Positions 9,966-18,763 of a stretch of DNA of 64,000 nt are shown one piece after another. Every line of letters starts with the position of its first letter. Position 1 is the first letter of the stretch. The position numbers and the translations under genes were made by a program. Source of the stretch: Agreia sp. Leaf210 (lineage in GTDB: Bacteria > Actinomycetota > Actinomycetes > Actinomycetales > Microbacteriaceae). Under the pieces are notes generated by a model. It ran no database searches. It was not told where the DNA came from and was given only the letters and a program-made list of their open reading frames with translations. The stretch lies in the NCBI RefSeq assembly GCF_001421485.1, contig NZ_LMKK01000003.1:124001-188000 (forward strand), in the 5' to 3' direction.

Positions 9966-10337
9966 ATGGCTACCGAAAGCGAACTGCAGTACACCAGCGA
10001 GCACGAGTGGGTGCTCGTCGAGGGCACCACCGCCACCGTCGGCATCACCGCGTATGCGGCAGAGAAGCTGGGCGACGTGGTCTTCGTCGACCTGCCCGAC
10101 GTCGGAACGTCGCTGGCGAACGGCTCGATCGTCGGCGAGATCGAGTCGACGAAATCGGTGGGTGAGCTCTTCGCCCCCGTCGATGGCACGGTGCTCGAGA
10201 AGAACTCCGCGGTCGAAGACACCCCCGAGCTGGTGAACAGCGACCCGCTGGGCGAGGGCTGGCTCATCAAGATCGAGTTCACCGAGCTGCCGCCGTTGCT
10301 GTCGTTCGACGAGTACACCGCGCTGCTGGGGGAGTAA
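9966..10337 (+). CDS. gcvH: glycine cleavage system H protein (lipoyl carrier)
   Basis: The 123-residue lipoyl protein shuttles the aminomethyl group between GcvP and GcvT. The lipoylated lysine is Lys63 in the motif [11 protein letters not shown]. The N-terminal YTSEHEWV and the [19 protein letters not shown] region are typical. Length matches the family. It begins 4 nt after gcvT ends and is followed 7 nt later by gcvP. Confidence 0.97.
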   Translation: MATESELQYTSEHEWVLVEGTTATVGITAYAAEKLGDVVFVDLPDVGTSLANGSIVGEIESTKSVGELFAPVDGTVLEKNSAVEDTPELVNSDPLGEGWLIKIEFTELPPLLSFDEYTALLGE

Positions 10338-10344
10338 CACACCG

Positions 10345-13230
10345 ATGTCGCTTCCTTTCACCGCGCGTCACATCGGCATCGATGACAGCGCGCAGGCCGT
10401 TATGCTCGCCCTCCTCGGCTACGACTCGGTCGACGCCCTCGTGCGCGCCGCGATTCCCGGCTCGATCCAGCTGAGCGAGACCCACCGCGCGGAGGCGATC
10501 CCTGCGGCCGCGACCGAGCGCGAGACCATCGCCGAGCTCCGCGCCCTGGCATCGCACAACACCGTGAACCGGTCGATGATCGGGCTCGGTTACTACGACA
10601 CCATCACGCCGGCAGTCATCCGCCGCAACGTGCTCGAGAACCCCAGTTGGTACACCGCCTACACGCCCTACCAGCCGGAGATCTCGCAGGGGCGCCTCGA
10701 AGCGCTCATCAACTTCCAGACCATGGTCGCCGACCTCACGGGTCTGTCGACCGCCAACGCATCCATGCTCGACGAGGCCACCGCCGTCGTCGAGGGCATG
10801 CTGCTCGCCAGGCGCGCCTCGAAGTCGACCTCGAATGTCTTCCTCGTCGACGCCGACGCTCTGCCGCAGACGAAGGCTCTACTGCGTTCGCGCGCCGACG
10901 CCGTGGGCATCGAGATCGTCGAGCTCACCCTCGACCGCGTCGACCACCCGGCGTCGCACGACCACCCGCTCGCCACCGGTTTCGGCGCCTTCATCCAGTA
11001 CCCCGGCGCATCCGGCCGAGTCTGGGACCCGCGCGACGTGATCGAGGCGGTGCACGCATCCGGCGGACTCGCCGTCGTCGCGGCCGACCTGCTGGCCCTC
11101 ACCCTCATCACCTCTCCCGGCGAACTGGGGGCCGACGTCGCCGTCGGCACGAGCCAGCGTTTCGGCGTTCCCATGGGCTTCGGTGGACCGCACGCCGGCT
11201 ACATGGCTGTGCGCAAGGGCCTCGAGCGTCAGCTGCCTGGCCGCCTCGTGGGCGTGAGTCAGGATGCGTCGGGTCACCCCGCCTACCGGCTGAGCCTGCA
11301 GGCGCGAGAGCAGCACATCCGTCGCGAGAAGGCCACCTCGAACATCTGCACCGCCCAGGTTCTTCTCGCCGTCATGGCCGGTATGTACGCCGTCTACCAC
11401 GGGCCGGAAGGTCTGCAGCGCATCGCTCTCGACGTCAACGACATCGCCCGTCGGCTCGCCAGCGCGCTCGAGGCGGCCGGAGCTGAGCTCGTGCACGAGG
11501 ACTTCTTCGACACCATCCAGGTGCGGGTGCCCGGACGTGCCGCCGAGATCGCCGCCCAGGCTCACGCCGGCGGCTACCTCCTGAACGTCGCCGACGACGA
11601 CACCATCGGTGTCTCGGTCGACGAGACGACGACATCTGCCGACATCGACACGGTGCTCGGCCTGTTCGGGGTGTCGCCCGCGAGCGATGCCGAACAGCTC
11701 GCGGAGAGCCTGCCCGAGCACATCCTGCGCACGAGCGACTACCTCACGCACGAGGTGTTCAACACGCACCGCTCGGAGACGAGCATGATGCGTTACCTCA
11801 AGCGCCTCGCCGACTACGACTACGCGCTCGACCGGGGCATGATCCCGCTCGGCTCGTGCACCATGAAGCTGAACGCGGCCACCGAGATGGAGGCCGTGAC
11901 CTGGCCCGAGTTCGGGGCCCTGCACCCCTTCGCGCCCAGAGCAGACGTCGAGGGCTACCTCACGCTCATCTCGCAGCTCGAGACCTGGCTCGCAGAAGTC
12001 ACAGGCTATGACTCGGTCTCTCTGCAGCCCAATGCGGGAAGTCAGGGCGAGCTGGCGGGCCTGCTCGCCATCCGCGGCTACCACCACGCCAACGGATCGT
12101 TCGAGCGCACCGTGTGTCTCATCCCGTCGAGCGCTCACGGAACGAACGCGGCCTCGGCTGTTCTCGCCGGCATGAAGGTCGTCGTGGTCGCCTGCGATGA
12201 GAACGGCAACGTCGACGTCGACGACCTTCGGTCCAAGATCGAGCTGCACGCCGACTCGCTCGCCGCGCTCATGATCACCTACCCCTCGACGCACGGGGTA
12301 TACGAGCACGAGGTGGCCGAGATCTGCCGTCTGGTGCACTCGGCCGGCGGCCAGGTCTACGTCGACGGCGCGAATCTCAACGCCCTGCTCGGCTTCGCCC
12401 GCTTCGGCGACTTCGGGGGCGACGTGTCGCACCTCAATCTGCACAAGACCTTCTGCATCCCTCACGGCGGGGGAGGCCCTGGCGTCGGCCCGGTCGCGGC
12501 CAAGGCGCACCTTGCGCCCTTCCTGCCGGGCCACGCGCAGGCGCAGGACCCGTCGCATCCGCTCGCCGGTGGTGGCACCGTCGTGCACGGCGGTGGGCCG
12601 ATCTCGGCCGCGCCGTACGGCAGCCCGAGCATCCTGCCGATCAGCTGGTCGTACGTGCGCATGATGGGCTCGCAGGGCCTCGCGGATGCGACGGGTGCGG
12701 CCGTGCTCTCGGCCAACTACGTCGCCGCACGGCTCTCCGAGCACTTTCCGGTGCTCTACGCGGGCGACAACGGTCTCGTCGCGCACGAGTGCATCATCGA
12801 TATCCGGCCTCTGACGGCATCGACCGGCGTCTCGGTCGACGACGTCGCCAAGCGACTGATCGATTATGGATTCCACGCCCCGACGATGAGCTTCCCCGTC
12901 GCGGGAACGCTGATGGTCGAACCGACCGAGAGCGAAGACCTCACCGAGATCGATCGCTTCATCGACGCGATGATCGCCATCAAGGGCGAGGCCATGCAGG
13001 TCGCCGAGGGTGTCTGGCCCGCCGACGACAACCCCCTGCACAACGCGCCGCACACGGCACAGTCCGTCGTCGAGGGCGAATGGATGCATCCGTATGATCG
13101 CGAGACTGCGGTTTATCCGGTGCGTTCGTTGATCCGCTCGAAGTACTGGCCGCCCGTGCGTCGCATCGATCAGGCGTGGGGTGATCGCAACCTGGTGTGC
13201 TCGTGCCCGCCGCCGGAGGCGTTCGAGTAG
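10345..13230 (+). CDS. gcvP: glycine dehydrogenase (decarboxylating), P protein
   Basis: The 961-residue PLP enzyme decarboxylates glycine and loads the aminomethyl group onto GcvH. It is the fused one-chain form, in contrast to the two-subunit form of many bacteria. The N-terminal half opens with FTARHIGID and contains the pseudo-active domain. The C-terminal half carries the PLP lysine Lys701 in HLNLHKTF, followed by the glycine-rich loop PHGGGGPG. It ends the operon. Lipoamide dehydrogenase is not encoded in the window. Confidence 0.97.
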   Translation: MSLPFTARHIGIDDSAQAVMLALLGYDSVDALVRAAIPGSIQLSETHRAEAIPAAATERETIAELRALASHNTVNRSMIGLGYYDTITPAVIRRNVLENPSWYTAYTPYQPEISQGRLEALINFQTMVADLTGLSTANASMLDEATAVVEGMLLARRASKSTSNVFLVDADALPQTKALLRSRADAVGIEIVELTLDRVDHPASHDHPLATGFGAFIQYPGASGRVWDPRDVIEAVHASGGLAVVAADLLALTLITSPGELGADVAVGTSQRFGVPMGFGGPHAGYMAVRKGLERQLPGRLVGVSQDASGHPAYRLSLQAREQHIRREKATSNICTAQVLLAVMAGMYAVYHGPEGLQRIALDVNDIARRLASALEAAGAELVHEDFFDTIQVRVPGRAAEIAAQAHAGGYLLNVADDDTIGVSVDETTTSADIDTVLGLFGVSPASDAEQLAESLPEHILRTSDYLTHEVFNTHRSETSMMRYLKRLADYDYALDRGMIPLGSCTMKLNAATEMEAVTWPEFGALHPFAPRADVEGYLTLISQLETWLAEVTGYDSVSLQPNAGSQGELAGLLAIRGYHHANGSFERTVCLIPSSAHGTNAASAVLAGMKVVVVACDENGNVDVDDLRSKIELHADSLAALMITYPSTHGVYEHEVAEICRLVHSAGGQVYVDGANLNALLGFARFGDFGGDVSHLNLHKTFCIPHGGGGPGVGPVAAKAHLAPFLPGHAQAQDPSHPLAGGGTVVHGGGPISAAPYGSPSILPISWSYVRMMGSQGLADATGAAVLSANYVAARLSEHFPVLYAGDNGLVAHECIIDIRPLTASTGVSVDDVAKRLIDYGFHAPTMSFPVAGTLMVEPTESEDLTEIDRFIDAMIAIKGEAMQVAEGVWPADDNPLHNAPHTAQSVVEGEWMHPYDRETAVYPVRSLIRSKYWPPVRRIDQAWGDRNLVCSCPPPEAFE

Positions 13231-13257
13231 CAGAGCCAGACGTTTCCGCGCGTGCGG

Positions 13258-13263
13258 TAGCCT
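13258..13263 (+). promoter_or_regulatory. -10 hexamer TAGCCT for the pentapeptide gene
   Basis: TAGCCT ends 6 nt before the ATG at 13270, which has no ribosome site. The gene therefore has its own promoter, separate from the gcv operon. Confidence 0.45.
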
Positions 13264-13269
13264 CTCAGC

Positions 13270-14100
13270 ATGGCGAGACGATTTGCGATTCAGCGCGGCC
13301 GATTTTCGATGCTGGCGGCGGTGACGCTGGGTTCCTTCGCCCTGATCGCCGTTCCCGCTACGGCCGCACACGCCGAGGTCTTCTTCGATGAGGGCGGATG
13401 CGTCGTGCAGCAGGTCACCGACGGTGCGCCGGCGGGCGGCAGCCAGTGCGCGGGCGTCGACTTCGGCGGCGTGAGCATGGGCCAGGCCGCATTCATGGGC
13501 GCGAACCTGGCCGGCGCGAACCTGTCGGGATCGAAGCTGCAGGCAGCGAACTTCACCGGAGCGAACATCGAGGGTGCTGATTTCACCGACGCACAGATAG
13601 AGGGCGCCGACTTCACCGACTCGGGAATCCTTCCCGGCACGATCACCGCCGAGGCCGCCGATGCGAGCGGAGCTCCGATCGAATTCGCACCCGTGGTGCC
13701 CGCAGGTCTCACAGCGGGAGACTGCATGATCGTCGACGTTCCGGTCGCGTCGGGCACCGTGTTTCCCGTCGGCGACTCCGGCATGGTCTGCAAGTTCTCA
13801 TCGTCGAACGGCACCGCCCTCGCCGTGGTGAAGATCCAGGTCACCCCTCACCCGGAGCAGACAGAGGCACCCACGCCGCTGTTCACCGATGAGCCAGGTC
13901 AGGCGCCCACGGCGACCTCGACCAGGCAGCCGACGGACTGGGGACTCATCGCCGCGGTCGGCGGCGGAGCTGTCGTGGTTCTCGCGCTCGGAGTCGCCGC
14001 GATGGTCATCTCGCGGCGGAGGCCCGTCGCAGCCACCGGCGACGACGACGTCGCGGAGCCGGATGACGACGACGTCGCACCGAAGGCGCCCGGGCTCTAG
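13270..14100 (+). CDS. secreted, membrane-anchored pentapeptide-repeat protein
   Basis: A 276-residue protein with a signal peptide ending TAAHA at about residue 35. Eight or so pentapeptide repeats (pattern A-N/D-L/F-x-x) run from about residue 76 to 119, including GANLAGANLSG and GADFTDAQIEGADF. They should form a short right-handed beta-helix. A second, non-repeat domain follows, with three cysteines in the mature ectodomain. A Pro/Thr stretch, one transmembrane helix and an acidic cytosolic tail close the protein. Most pentapeptide proteins are cytosolic; export plus anchoring makes this one a surface protein. Its role is unknown. Its stop shares a CTAG with the convergent gene. Confidence 0.8.
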   Translation: MARRFAIQRGRFSMLAAVTLGSFALIAVPATAAHAEVFFDEGGCVVQQVTDGAPAGGSQCAGVDFGGVSMGQAAFMGANLAGANLSGSKLQAANFTGANIEGADFTDAQIEGADFTDSGILPGTITAEAADASGAPIEFAPVVPAGLTAGDCMIVDVPVASGTVFPVGDSGMVCKFSSSNGTALAVVKIQVTPHPEQTEAPTPLFTDEPGQAPTATSTRQPTDWGLIAAVGGGAVVVLALGVAAMVISRRRPVAATGDDDVAEPDDDDVAPKAPGL

Positions 14101-14885
14101 CTCAGTCGGAAGAGGTCCGGAAAGGTCGAGACGGCCCAGGCGTAGCCCACGAACGAGGCGATGTCGATGATCCAATGGGCGATGACGAGCGGCATCGTGC
14201 GGCCCCAGCGCGTGTAGCACCAGCCGAAGATGATTCCCATCACGACGTTTCCGAAGAATGGTCCGATGCCCTGATAGAGGTGGTAGCTGCCCCGCAGCAC
14301 CGCGGCCGACAGGATGATCTGCCACCGACCCCAGCCGAGCTGTTTGAGCCGGGTGAAGAGGTAGCCCACCACGATCAATTCCTCGGTGAGAGCTGCCCTC
14401 AGGGCGGAGGCGATCAGCACCGGCACGGTCCACCAGTAGGCGTCGATAGGGGCCGGGACCACATTGACGGTGATGCCCGCGGCTCGGCCGATGAAGTAGA
14501 GCGCTATTCCGGGTACTCCGATGACGAGAACGAGCAGAAGCCCCCGAGCCGAGTCCCGAACAGGGGACTTCAGGTCGAAGCCGATCCTTCGGAACGGGTT
14601 CGTTCCCGACATCGCCAGCAGGTAGAAGACGAGGATCACCGGAACCAGATCGAACAGGATGGCGAGGGACTGGTACGTGAAGTCGAGCCACTCGCGCGTA
14701 CTCAGCGCCGAGTTCAGGGCTGTCGATTGATCCGCGAGAGGGGTCTCGTCGGTGAGCTTGGCCACGATACTCACGATCGAGTACACGGCGGATGCGCCGA
14801 GCGACAGCCCGAGGACGATCGCGATCTCCCACGTCAGTCGTCGTCGCCGCGTCGTACGCCAGGGAGAGGGGATCGATTGAGACAC
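14097..14885 (-). CDS. CPBP-family intramembrane metalloprotease-like protein
   Basis: The 262-residue membrane protein has about seven to eight helices and the three CPBP (CaaX protease/bacteriocin-processing) motifs in the C-terminal half: EELIVVGYLFTRL, then RGSYHLYQG, then IAHWIID. The Glu pair and the two His positions match the metal-binding set of the family. Substrates are unknown. The frame stays open to 14960 with possible starts at GTG 14960, ATG 14915 and GTG 14885. I chose 14885 because a purine-rich GAAAGAG lies 5 nt before it, but the start is uncertain. It ends in a CTAG shared with the pentapeptide gene. Confidence 0.8.
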   Translation of the reverse strand: MSQSIPSPWRTTRRRRLTWEIAIVLGLSLGASAVYSIVSIVAKLTDETPLADQSTALNSALSTREWLDFTYQSLAILFDLVPVILVFYLLAMSGTNPFRRIGFDLKSPVRDSARGLLLVLVIGVPGIALYFIGRAAGITVNVVPAPIDAYWWTVPVLIASALRAALTEELIVVGYLFTRLKQLGWGRWQIILSAAVLRGSYHLYQGIGPFFGNVVMGIIFGWCYTRWGRTMPLVIAHWIIDIASFVGYAWAVSTFPDLFRLS

Positions 14886-14991
14886 ACGTGCTCTTTCTTG
14901 CGTGGGCTGGCCCATACGGAGGGAAAATTGTGCGTGCGGCACAAGGAATGCCGATTTCACGTTTCTAGTGTGTAACTTTTTCCTGATGGAT

Positions 14992-15020
14992 TTGGCAGGA
15001 TCCCAGCCCCCTTTTAGGGT
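14992..15020 (+). promoter_or_regulatory. promoter of the oligopeptide importer operon
   Basis: TTGGCA (14992-14997) and TAGGGT (15015-15020) are separated by exactly 17 bp, a good fit to a housekeeping sigma factor. Transcription from here would give a 5' leader of about 90 nt before the TTG start at 15116. Confidence 0.6.
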
Positions 15021-15115
15021 ACTGGGTAGTCAGCCACGCGACTGATCACCTTTCGGGTGCCTCCGAGAACGTCTAGTGAGCATCCGGTAGCCCAAGAAAG
15101 TCCTCAGGAGGAAAA

Positions 15116-16735
15116 TTGAAAATCAGACGCATTGGCATCGGGGCTATCGCCCTCGCTGCGGCCAGCGCCCTTATGCTGTCCGGTTGTTCGGCGGGTGGAG
15201 ACACGCCCAGCACGAACTCCGGCGGAAACAACTCCGCAATCATCACGGCGAACGGCTCGGAGCCGCAGAACCCGTTGATCCCCACCAACACCAACGAGGT
15301 CGGTGGCGGCAAGATCCTCGACGAGATCTTCGCTGGTCTGGTCTATTACGACGCCAAGGGCGCTCCCATCAACGACGTCGCTGAGTCCATCGAGACCACC
15401 GATGCTCAGAACTACACCATCAAGATCAAGCCGGGCCTGAAGTTCACCAACGGCGACCCGGTCGACGCAGCCTCCTTCGTCGACGCATGGCAGTACGGCG
15501 CGCTTCTCTCGAACGCGCAGCTCTCCAGCTACTTCTTCGAGGACATCCAGGGGTTCAGCTACGACGCTGACAGCCCCCTGACCGGCCTCACGGTCGTCGA
15601 TGACACGACCTTCACGGTCGCGCTCACGAGCCCGAAGTCCGACTTCCCGCTGCGGCTCGGCTACTCGGCGTTCTTCCCGCTGCCCAAGTCGGCGTTCGCC
15701 GACATGGCCGCGTTCGGTGAGAACCCGGTCGGCAACGGTCCCTACATGCTCGCCGGCGAGGGTGCCTGGAAGCACAACGAGAAGATCGATCTCGTCGTGA
15801 ACCCCGACTACAAGGGTGGACGCGTTCCCAAGAACGGCGGCGTGACCATCGTGTTCTACGCCACCCAGGATGCCGCATACTCCGACCTGCAGGGCGGCAA
15901 CCTCGACGTCCTCGACGCCGTGCCGGACAGCGCGTACCAGACGTTCCAGTCCGACCTGGGTGACCGTGCGGTCAACCAGCCGGCGGCCGTCTTTCAGTCG
16001 TTCACGATTCCGTCGCGCCTCGCTCACTTCGGTGGCGAAGAGGGAACGCTTCGTAAGCAGGCGATCTCGATGGCCATCAACCGCGAAGAGATCACCAAGG
16101 TGATCTTCGAGGGAACCCGTACGCCTGCCAGCGACTTCACGTCGCCGGTCATCGACGGATGGTCCGACAAGCTCAAGGGTGCCGACGTACTCGAGTACAA
16201 CCCCGACGAGGCCAAGAAGCTGTGGGCCGAGGCCGACAAGATCTCGCCGTGGAGCGGTACCTTCCAGATCGCGTACAACTCCGACGGTGGCCACCAGGGC
16301 TGGGTCGACGCAGTGGCGAACAGCCTGAAGAACACCCTGGGCATCGACGCATCGGGCGCTCCGTCGCCGACGTTCGCCCAGGTGCGCACGGCTATCACCG
16401 ACCGCAGCATCCAGACGGCGTTCCGCACCGGATGGCAGGCCGACTACCCGGGTCTGTTCAACTTCCTCGGACCGATCTATGCCACGAACGCTGGCTCCAA
16501 CGACGGTGACTACTCGAACCCGGACTTCGACGCACTGCTGGCGAAGGGCTCCTCGGAGACCGACGTCGACACGGCGAACAAGGACTTCCAGGACGCTCAG
16601 GAGATCCTGCTGAAGGATCTTCCGGCGATCCCGCTGTGGTACTCGAACGTCACCGGTGGCTACGGCACCGAGGTGTCGAACGTGACCTTCGGTTGGAACT
16701 CCGTTCCGCTGTACTCCGAGATCACCAAGGGCTAA
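15116..16735 (+). CDS. peptide ABC transporter substrate-binding lipoprotein (family 5)
   Basis: A 539-residue extracellular solute-binding protein of the OppA/DppA class. The signal peptide ends in the lipobox LSGC. The motif ANGSEPQNPLIPTNTNE opens the mature domain, and typical features such as FTNGDPVDAASFVDAW and GNGPYML follow. It should deliver peptides or similar solutes to the two permeases downstream. The start is TTG, set by AGGAGG 4 nt upstream. A strong hairpin follows the stop, which may make this subunit more abundant than the rest. Confidence 0.93.
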   Translation: MKIRRIGIGAIALAAASALMLSGCSAGGDTPSTNSGGNNSAIITANGSEPQNPLIPTNTNEVGGGKILDEIFAGLVYYDAKGAPINDVAESIETTDAQNYTIKIKPGLKFTNGDPVDAASFVDAWQYGALLSNAQLSSYFFEDIQGFSYDADSPLTGLTVVDDTTFTVALTSPKSDFPLRLGYSAFFPLPKSAFADMAAFGENPVGNGPYMLAGEGAWKHNEKIDLVVNPDYKGGRVPKNGGVTIVFYATQDAAYSDLQGGNLDVLDAVPDSAYQTFQSDLGDRAVNQPAAVFQSFTIPSRLAHFGGEEGTLRKQAISMAINREEITKVIFEGTRTPASDFTSPVIDGWSDKLKGADVLEYNPDEAKKLWAEADKISPWSGTFQIAYNSDGGHQGWVDAVANSLKNTLGIDASGAPSPTFAQVRTAITDRSIQTAFRTGWQADYPGLFNFLGPIYATNAGSNDGDYSNPDFDALLAKGSSETDVDTANKDFQDAQEILLKDLPAIPLWYSNVTGGYGTEVSNVTFGWNSVPLYSEITKG

Positions 16736-16752
16736 CTCATAGCATCCTCGTC

Positions 16753-16787
16753 TGTGGGGCGGCAGCGACTCTCGCTGCCGCCCCACA
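16753..16787 (+). terminator. 15-bp hairpin between binding protein and permease genes
   Basis: TGTGGGGCGGCAGCG pairs perfectly with CGCTGCCGCCCCACA around a 5-nt loop. No T-run follows. Inside an operon, such a stem can protect the upstream mRNA 3' end or end part of the transcripts. Confidence 0.7.
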
Positions 16788-16887
16788 CATGCGCTCTGTA
16801 AGGTATTCCCAGCGCGTGCGGCCAAGTAAGAGATAGGTGTTTCCACTCGAATGTGCAACAAGCCCGAACCGGTGATGTGACCAGACC

Positions 16888-17817
16888 ATGGCCGGATATA
16901 TTTTCAGACGCGTTCTTCAGGCGATCCCCGTCTTCTTCGGGACGACCTTCCTCATCTACTTCATGGTGTTCGCCATGCCGGGCGACCCCATCGTCGCCCT
17001 CTTCGGCGACAAAACGCCGAACCCCGCGGTCATCGAGCAGCTGCGCCAGCAGTACCACCTCGACCAGCCGTTCATCGTGCAGTACTTCATCTACATCGGC
17101 GGCATCTTCCGCGGAGACTTCGGCATCTCGTTCTCGGGCGAGCCGGTCACGCAGATCCTGGCCCGTACGTTCCCGGTAACGATCCGGCTGGCGATCCTCG
17201 CGCTTCTGTTCCAGTCCATCGCCGGAATCGTCGTGGGACTCTACTCGGGCCTCCGTAAGGGAAAGCTGTTCGACTCGAGCGCTCTCGTCGTCAGCCTTAT
17301 CCTGATCTCGCTGCCGATCTTCGTCATCGCCTACGTGGCGCAGTACGTCTTCGGTGTGCAGTTGGGCTTGGCGAGAACAACGGTCGGTTCCGGGGCTCCA
17401 ATCCAGGATCTGATCATGCCGGCCCTCGTGCTCGCCAGCGTCAGCTTCGCGCAGATCGTGCGCCTCACTCGGTCATCGGTGATCGAGACGAGTGGACTCG
17501 ACTTCGTGCGGACGGCCTACAGCAAGGGCCTGAGCCGCCGACGCATCGTGCCCGTGCACATCCTGCGCAACTCGCTCATTCCCGTCGTCACCTTCCTCGC
17601 CACGGACTTCGGCGTGCTTCTGGTCGGTGCGACGGTGACGGAGGGAATCTTCAACGTTCCCGGCGTCGGAAACACCCTGTACCAGGCCATCATCCGAGGC
17701 GAGGGCCCGACCGTCGTGTCGTTCGTCACCGTGATGGTGCTGCTCTACCTCGTCGTCAATCTTGTCGTAGACCTCTTGTATGGCCTGCTCGATCCAAGGA
17801 TCCGCCTTGTCAAATAA
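16888..17817 (+). CDS. peptide ABC transporter permease, DppB type
   Basis: The 309-residue permease has six transmembrane helices and the binding-protein-dependent transport signature. It opens with RRVLQAIPVFFGTTFLIYF, typical of DppB/OppB proteins. The EAA loop lies near residue 205 (RTAYSKGLSRRRIVPVHILRN). It forms the channel with the DppC-type subunit encoded next. The ATG has no strong ribosome site; it follows the upstream stop by about 150 nt containing the hairpin. Confidence 0.93.
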   Translation: MAGYIFRRVLQAIPVFFGTTFLIYFMVFAMPGDPIVALFGDKTPNPAVIEQLRQQYHLDQPFIVQYFIYIGGIFRGDFGISFSGEPVTQILARTFPVTIRLAILALLFQSIAGIVVGLYSGLRKGKLFDSSALVVSLILISLPIFVIAYVAQYVFGVQLGLARTTVGSGAPIQDLIMPALVLASVSFAQIVRLTRSSVIETSGLDFVRTAYSKGLSRRRIVPVHILRNSLIPVVTFLATDFGVLLVGATVTEGIFNVPGVGNTLYQAIIRGEGPTVVSFVTVMVLLYLVVNLVVDLLYGLLDPRIRLVK

Positions 17818-18763
17818 CACACCACGCTCGACGACGCACTTCGTTGCGCCTCTCGAGGAAACGCCCCTGGTCGCCATCGACGCCGTCAAGGTCGACGAGA
17901 AGCCGTCCAACCTCTGGATCGACGCCTGGAGGGACGCCCGCCGTCGGCCGATCTTCTGGATCTCCGGTGCCCTGATCCTCTTGATCATCGCCGTGGCCCT
18001 CCTTCCGTCGCTCTTCTCGCCCATCAACCCGCTCACCGAGGCGTGTGCTCTGGGTGACAGCAACGGCGATCCGTCCGCGGGGCACCTTCTCGGCTTCACG
18101 AAGCAGGGCTGCGATGTCTACGCGCGCATCATCTACGGCACGTCGACCTCCATCTCGGTCGGTCTGATCGTCATCCTGCTCACGACCGTCCTCGGCGTTG
18201 CATTCGGCGCGTTCGCAGGGTTCTTCGGAGGCTGGGTCGACGCGACCCTCTCCCGAATCGGCGACATCTTCTTCTCGATCCCCTACATCCTCGCCGCGGT
18301 CGTGATCATGAGCGTGCTGTCGCAGTACCGCAGCATCTGGACGATCTCGCTCGCGATCGGTTTGTTCGCCTGGCCCTCCACGGCCAGGGTGCTGCGTGCC
18401 GAGATCCTCAGGGTCAAGCAGGCCGACTACATCACCGCCTCTGAAGCACTCGGCGTCTCGCGCATGAAGATCCTCTTCCAGCACGTGCTGCCGAACTCCA
18501 TCGCACCCGTGATCGCCATCACCACGATCTCGCTCGCCGGCGCGATCGTCGCGGAGGCGACGCTGTCGTTCCTCGGCGTGGGACTCGGTGGAAGCATCAT
18601 GTCCTGGGGTAACGACATCAACCAGGCGCAGCGCGACATCCGGGTTCACCCGCAGACCCTGATCTGGCCGTCGCTCGCCCTCTCCGTCACGGTCTTCAGC
18701 TTCATCCTCATGGGTGAAGTCGTGAGAGACGCACTCGACCCGAAAGCGAGGGCGCTCCGATGA
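17807..18763 (+). CDS. peptide ABC transporter permease, DppC type
   Basis: A 318-residue partner permease with the N-terminal cytosolic extension and six helices of DppC/OppC proteins. The EAA loop TASEALGVSRMKILFQHVLPN lies near residue 220, followed by the conserved LSFLGVG segment. The TTG at 17807 is chosen over the upstream ATG at 17780 because AAGGA precedes it by 6 nt. It overlaps the previous gene by 11 nt and the ATPase gene by 4 nt, showing tight coupling. Confidence 0.92.
   Translation: MSNNTPRSTTHFVAPLEETPLVAIDAVKVDEKPSNLWIDAWRDARRRPIFWISGALILLIIAVALLPSLFSPINPLTEACALGDSNGDPSAGHLLGFTKQGCDVYARIIYGTSTSISVGLIVILLTTVLGVAFGAFAGFFGGWVDATLSRIGDIFFSIPYILAAVVIMSVLSQYRSIWTISLAIGLFAWPSTARVLRAEILRVKQADYITASEALGVSRMKILFQHVLPNSIAPVIAITTISLAGAIVAEATLSFLGVGLGGSIMSWGNDINQAQRDIRVHPQTLIWPSLALSVTVFSFILMGEVVRDALDPKARALR

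Noticed and set aside
10879-13371. Long minus-strand open frame of about 830 codons over gcvP
   Set aside because: It mirrors gcvP codon by codon, is rich in Arg/Asp/Val/Gly typical of antisense high-GC frames, and has no domain; gcvP is certain.
15021-15115. Possible riboswitch in the 5' leader of the peptide importer
   Set aside because: Only a weak CACC/GGGTG pairing is visible and no known aptamer motif fits.
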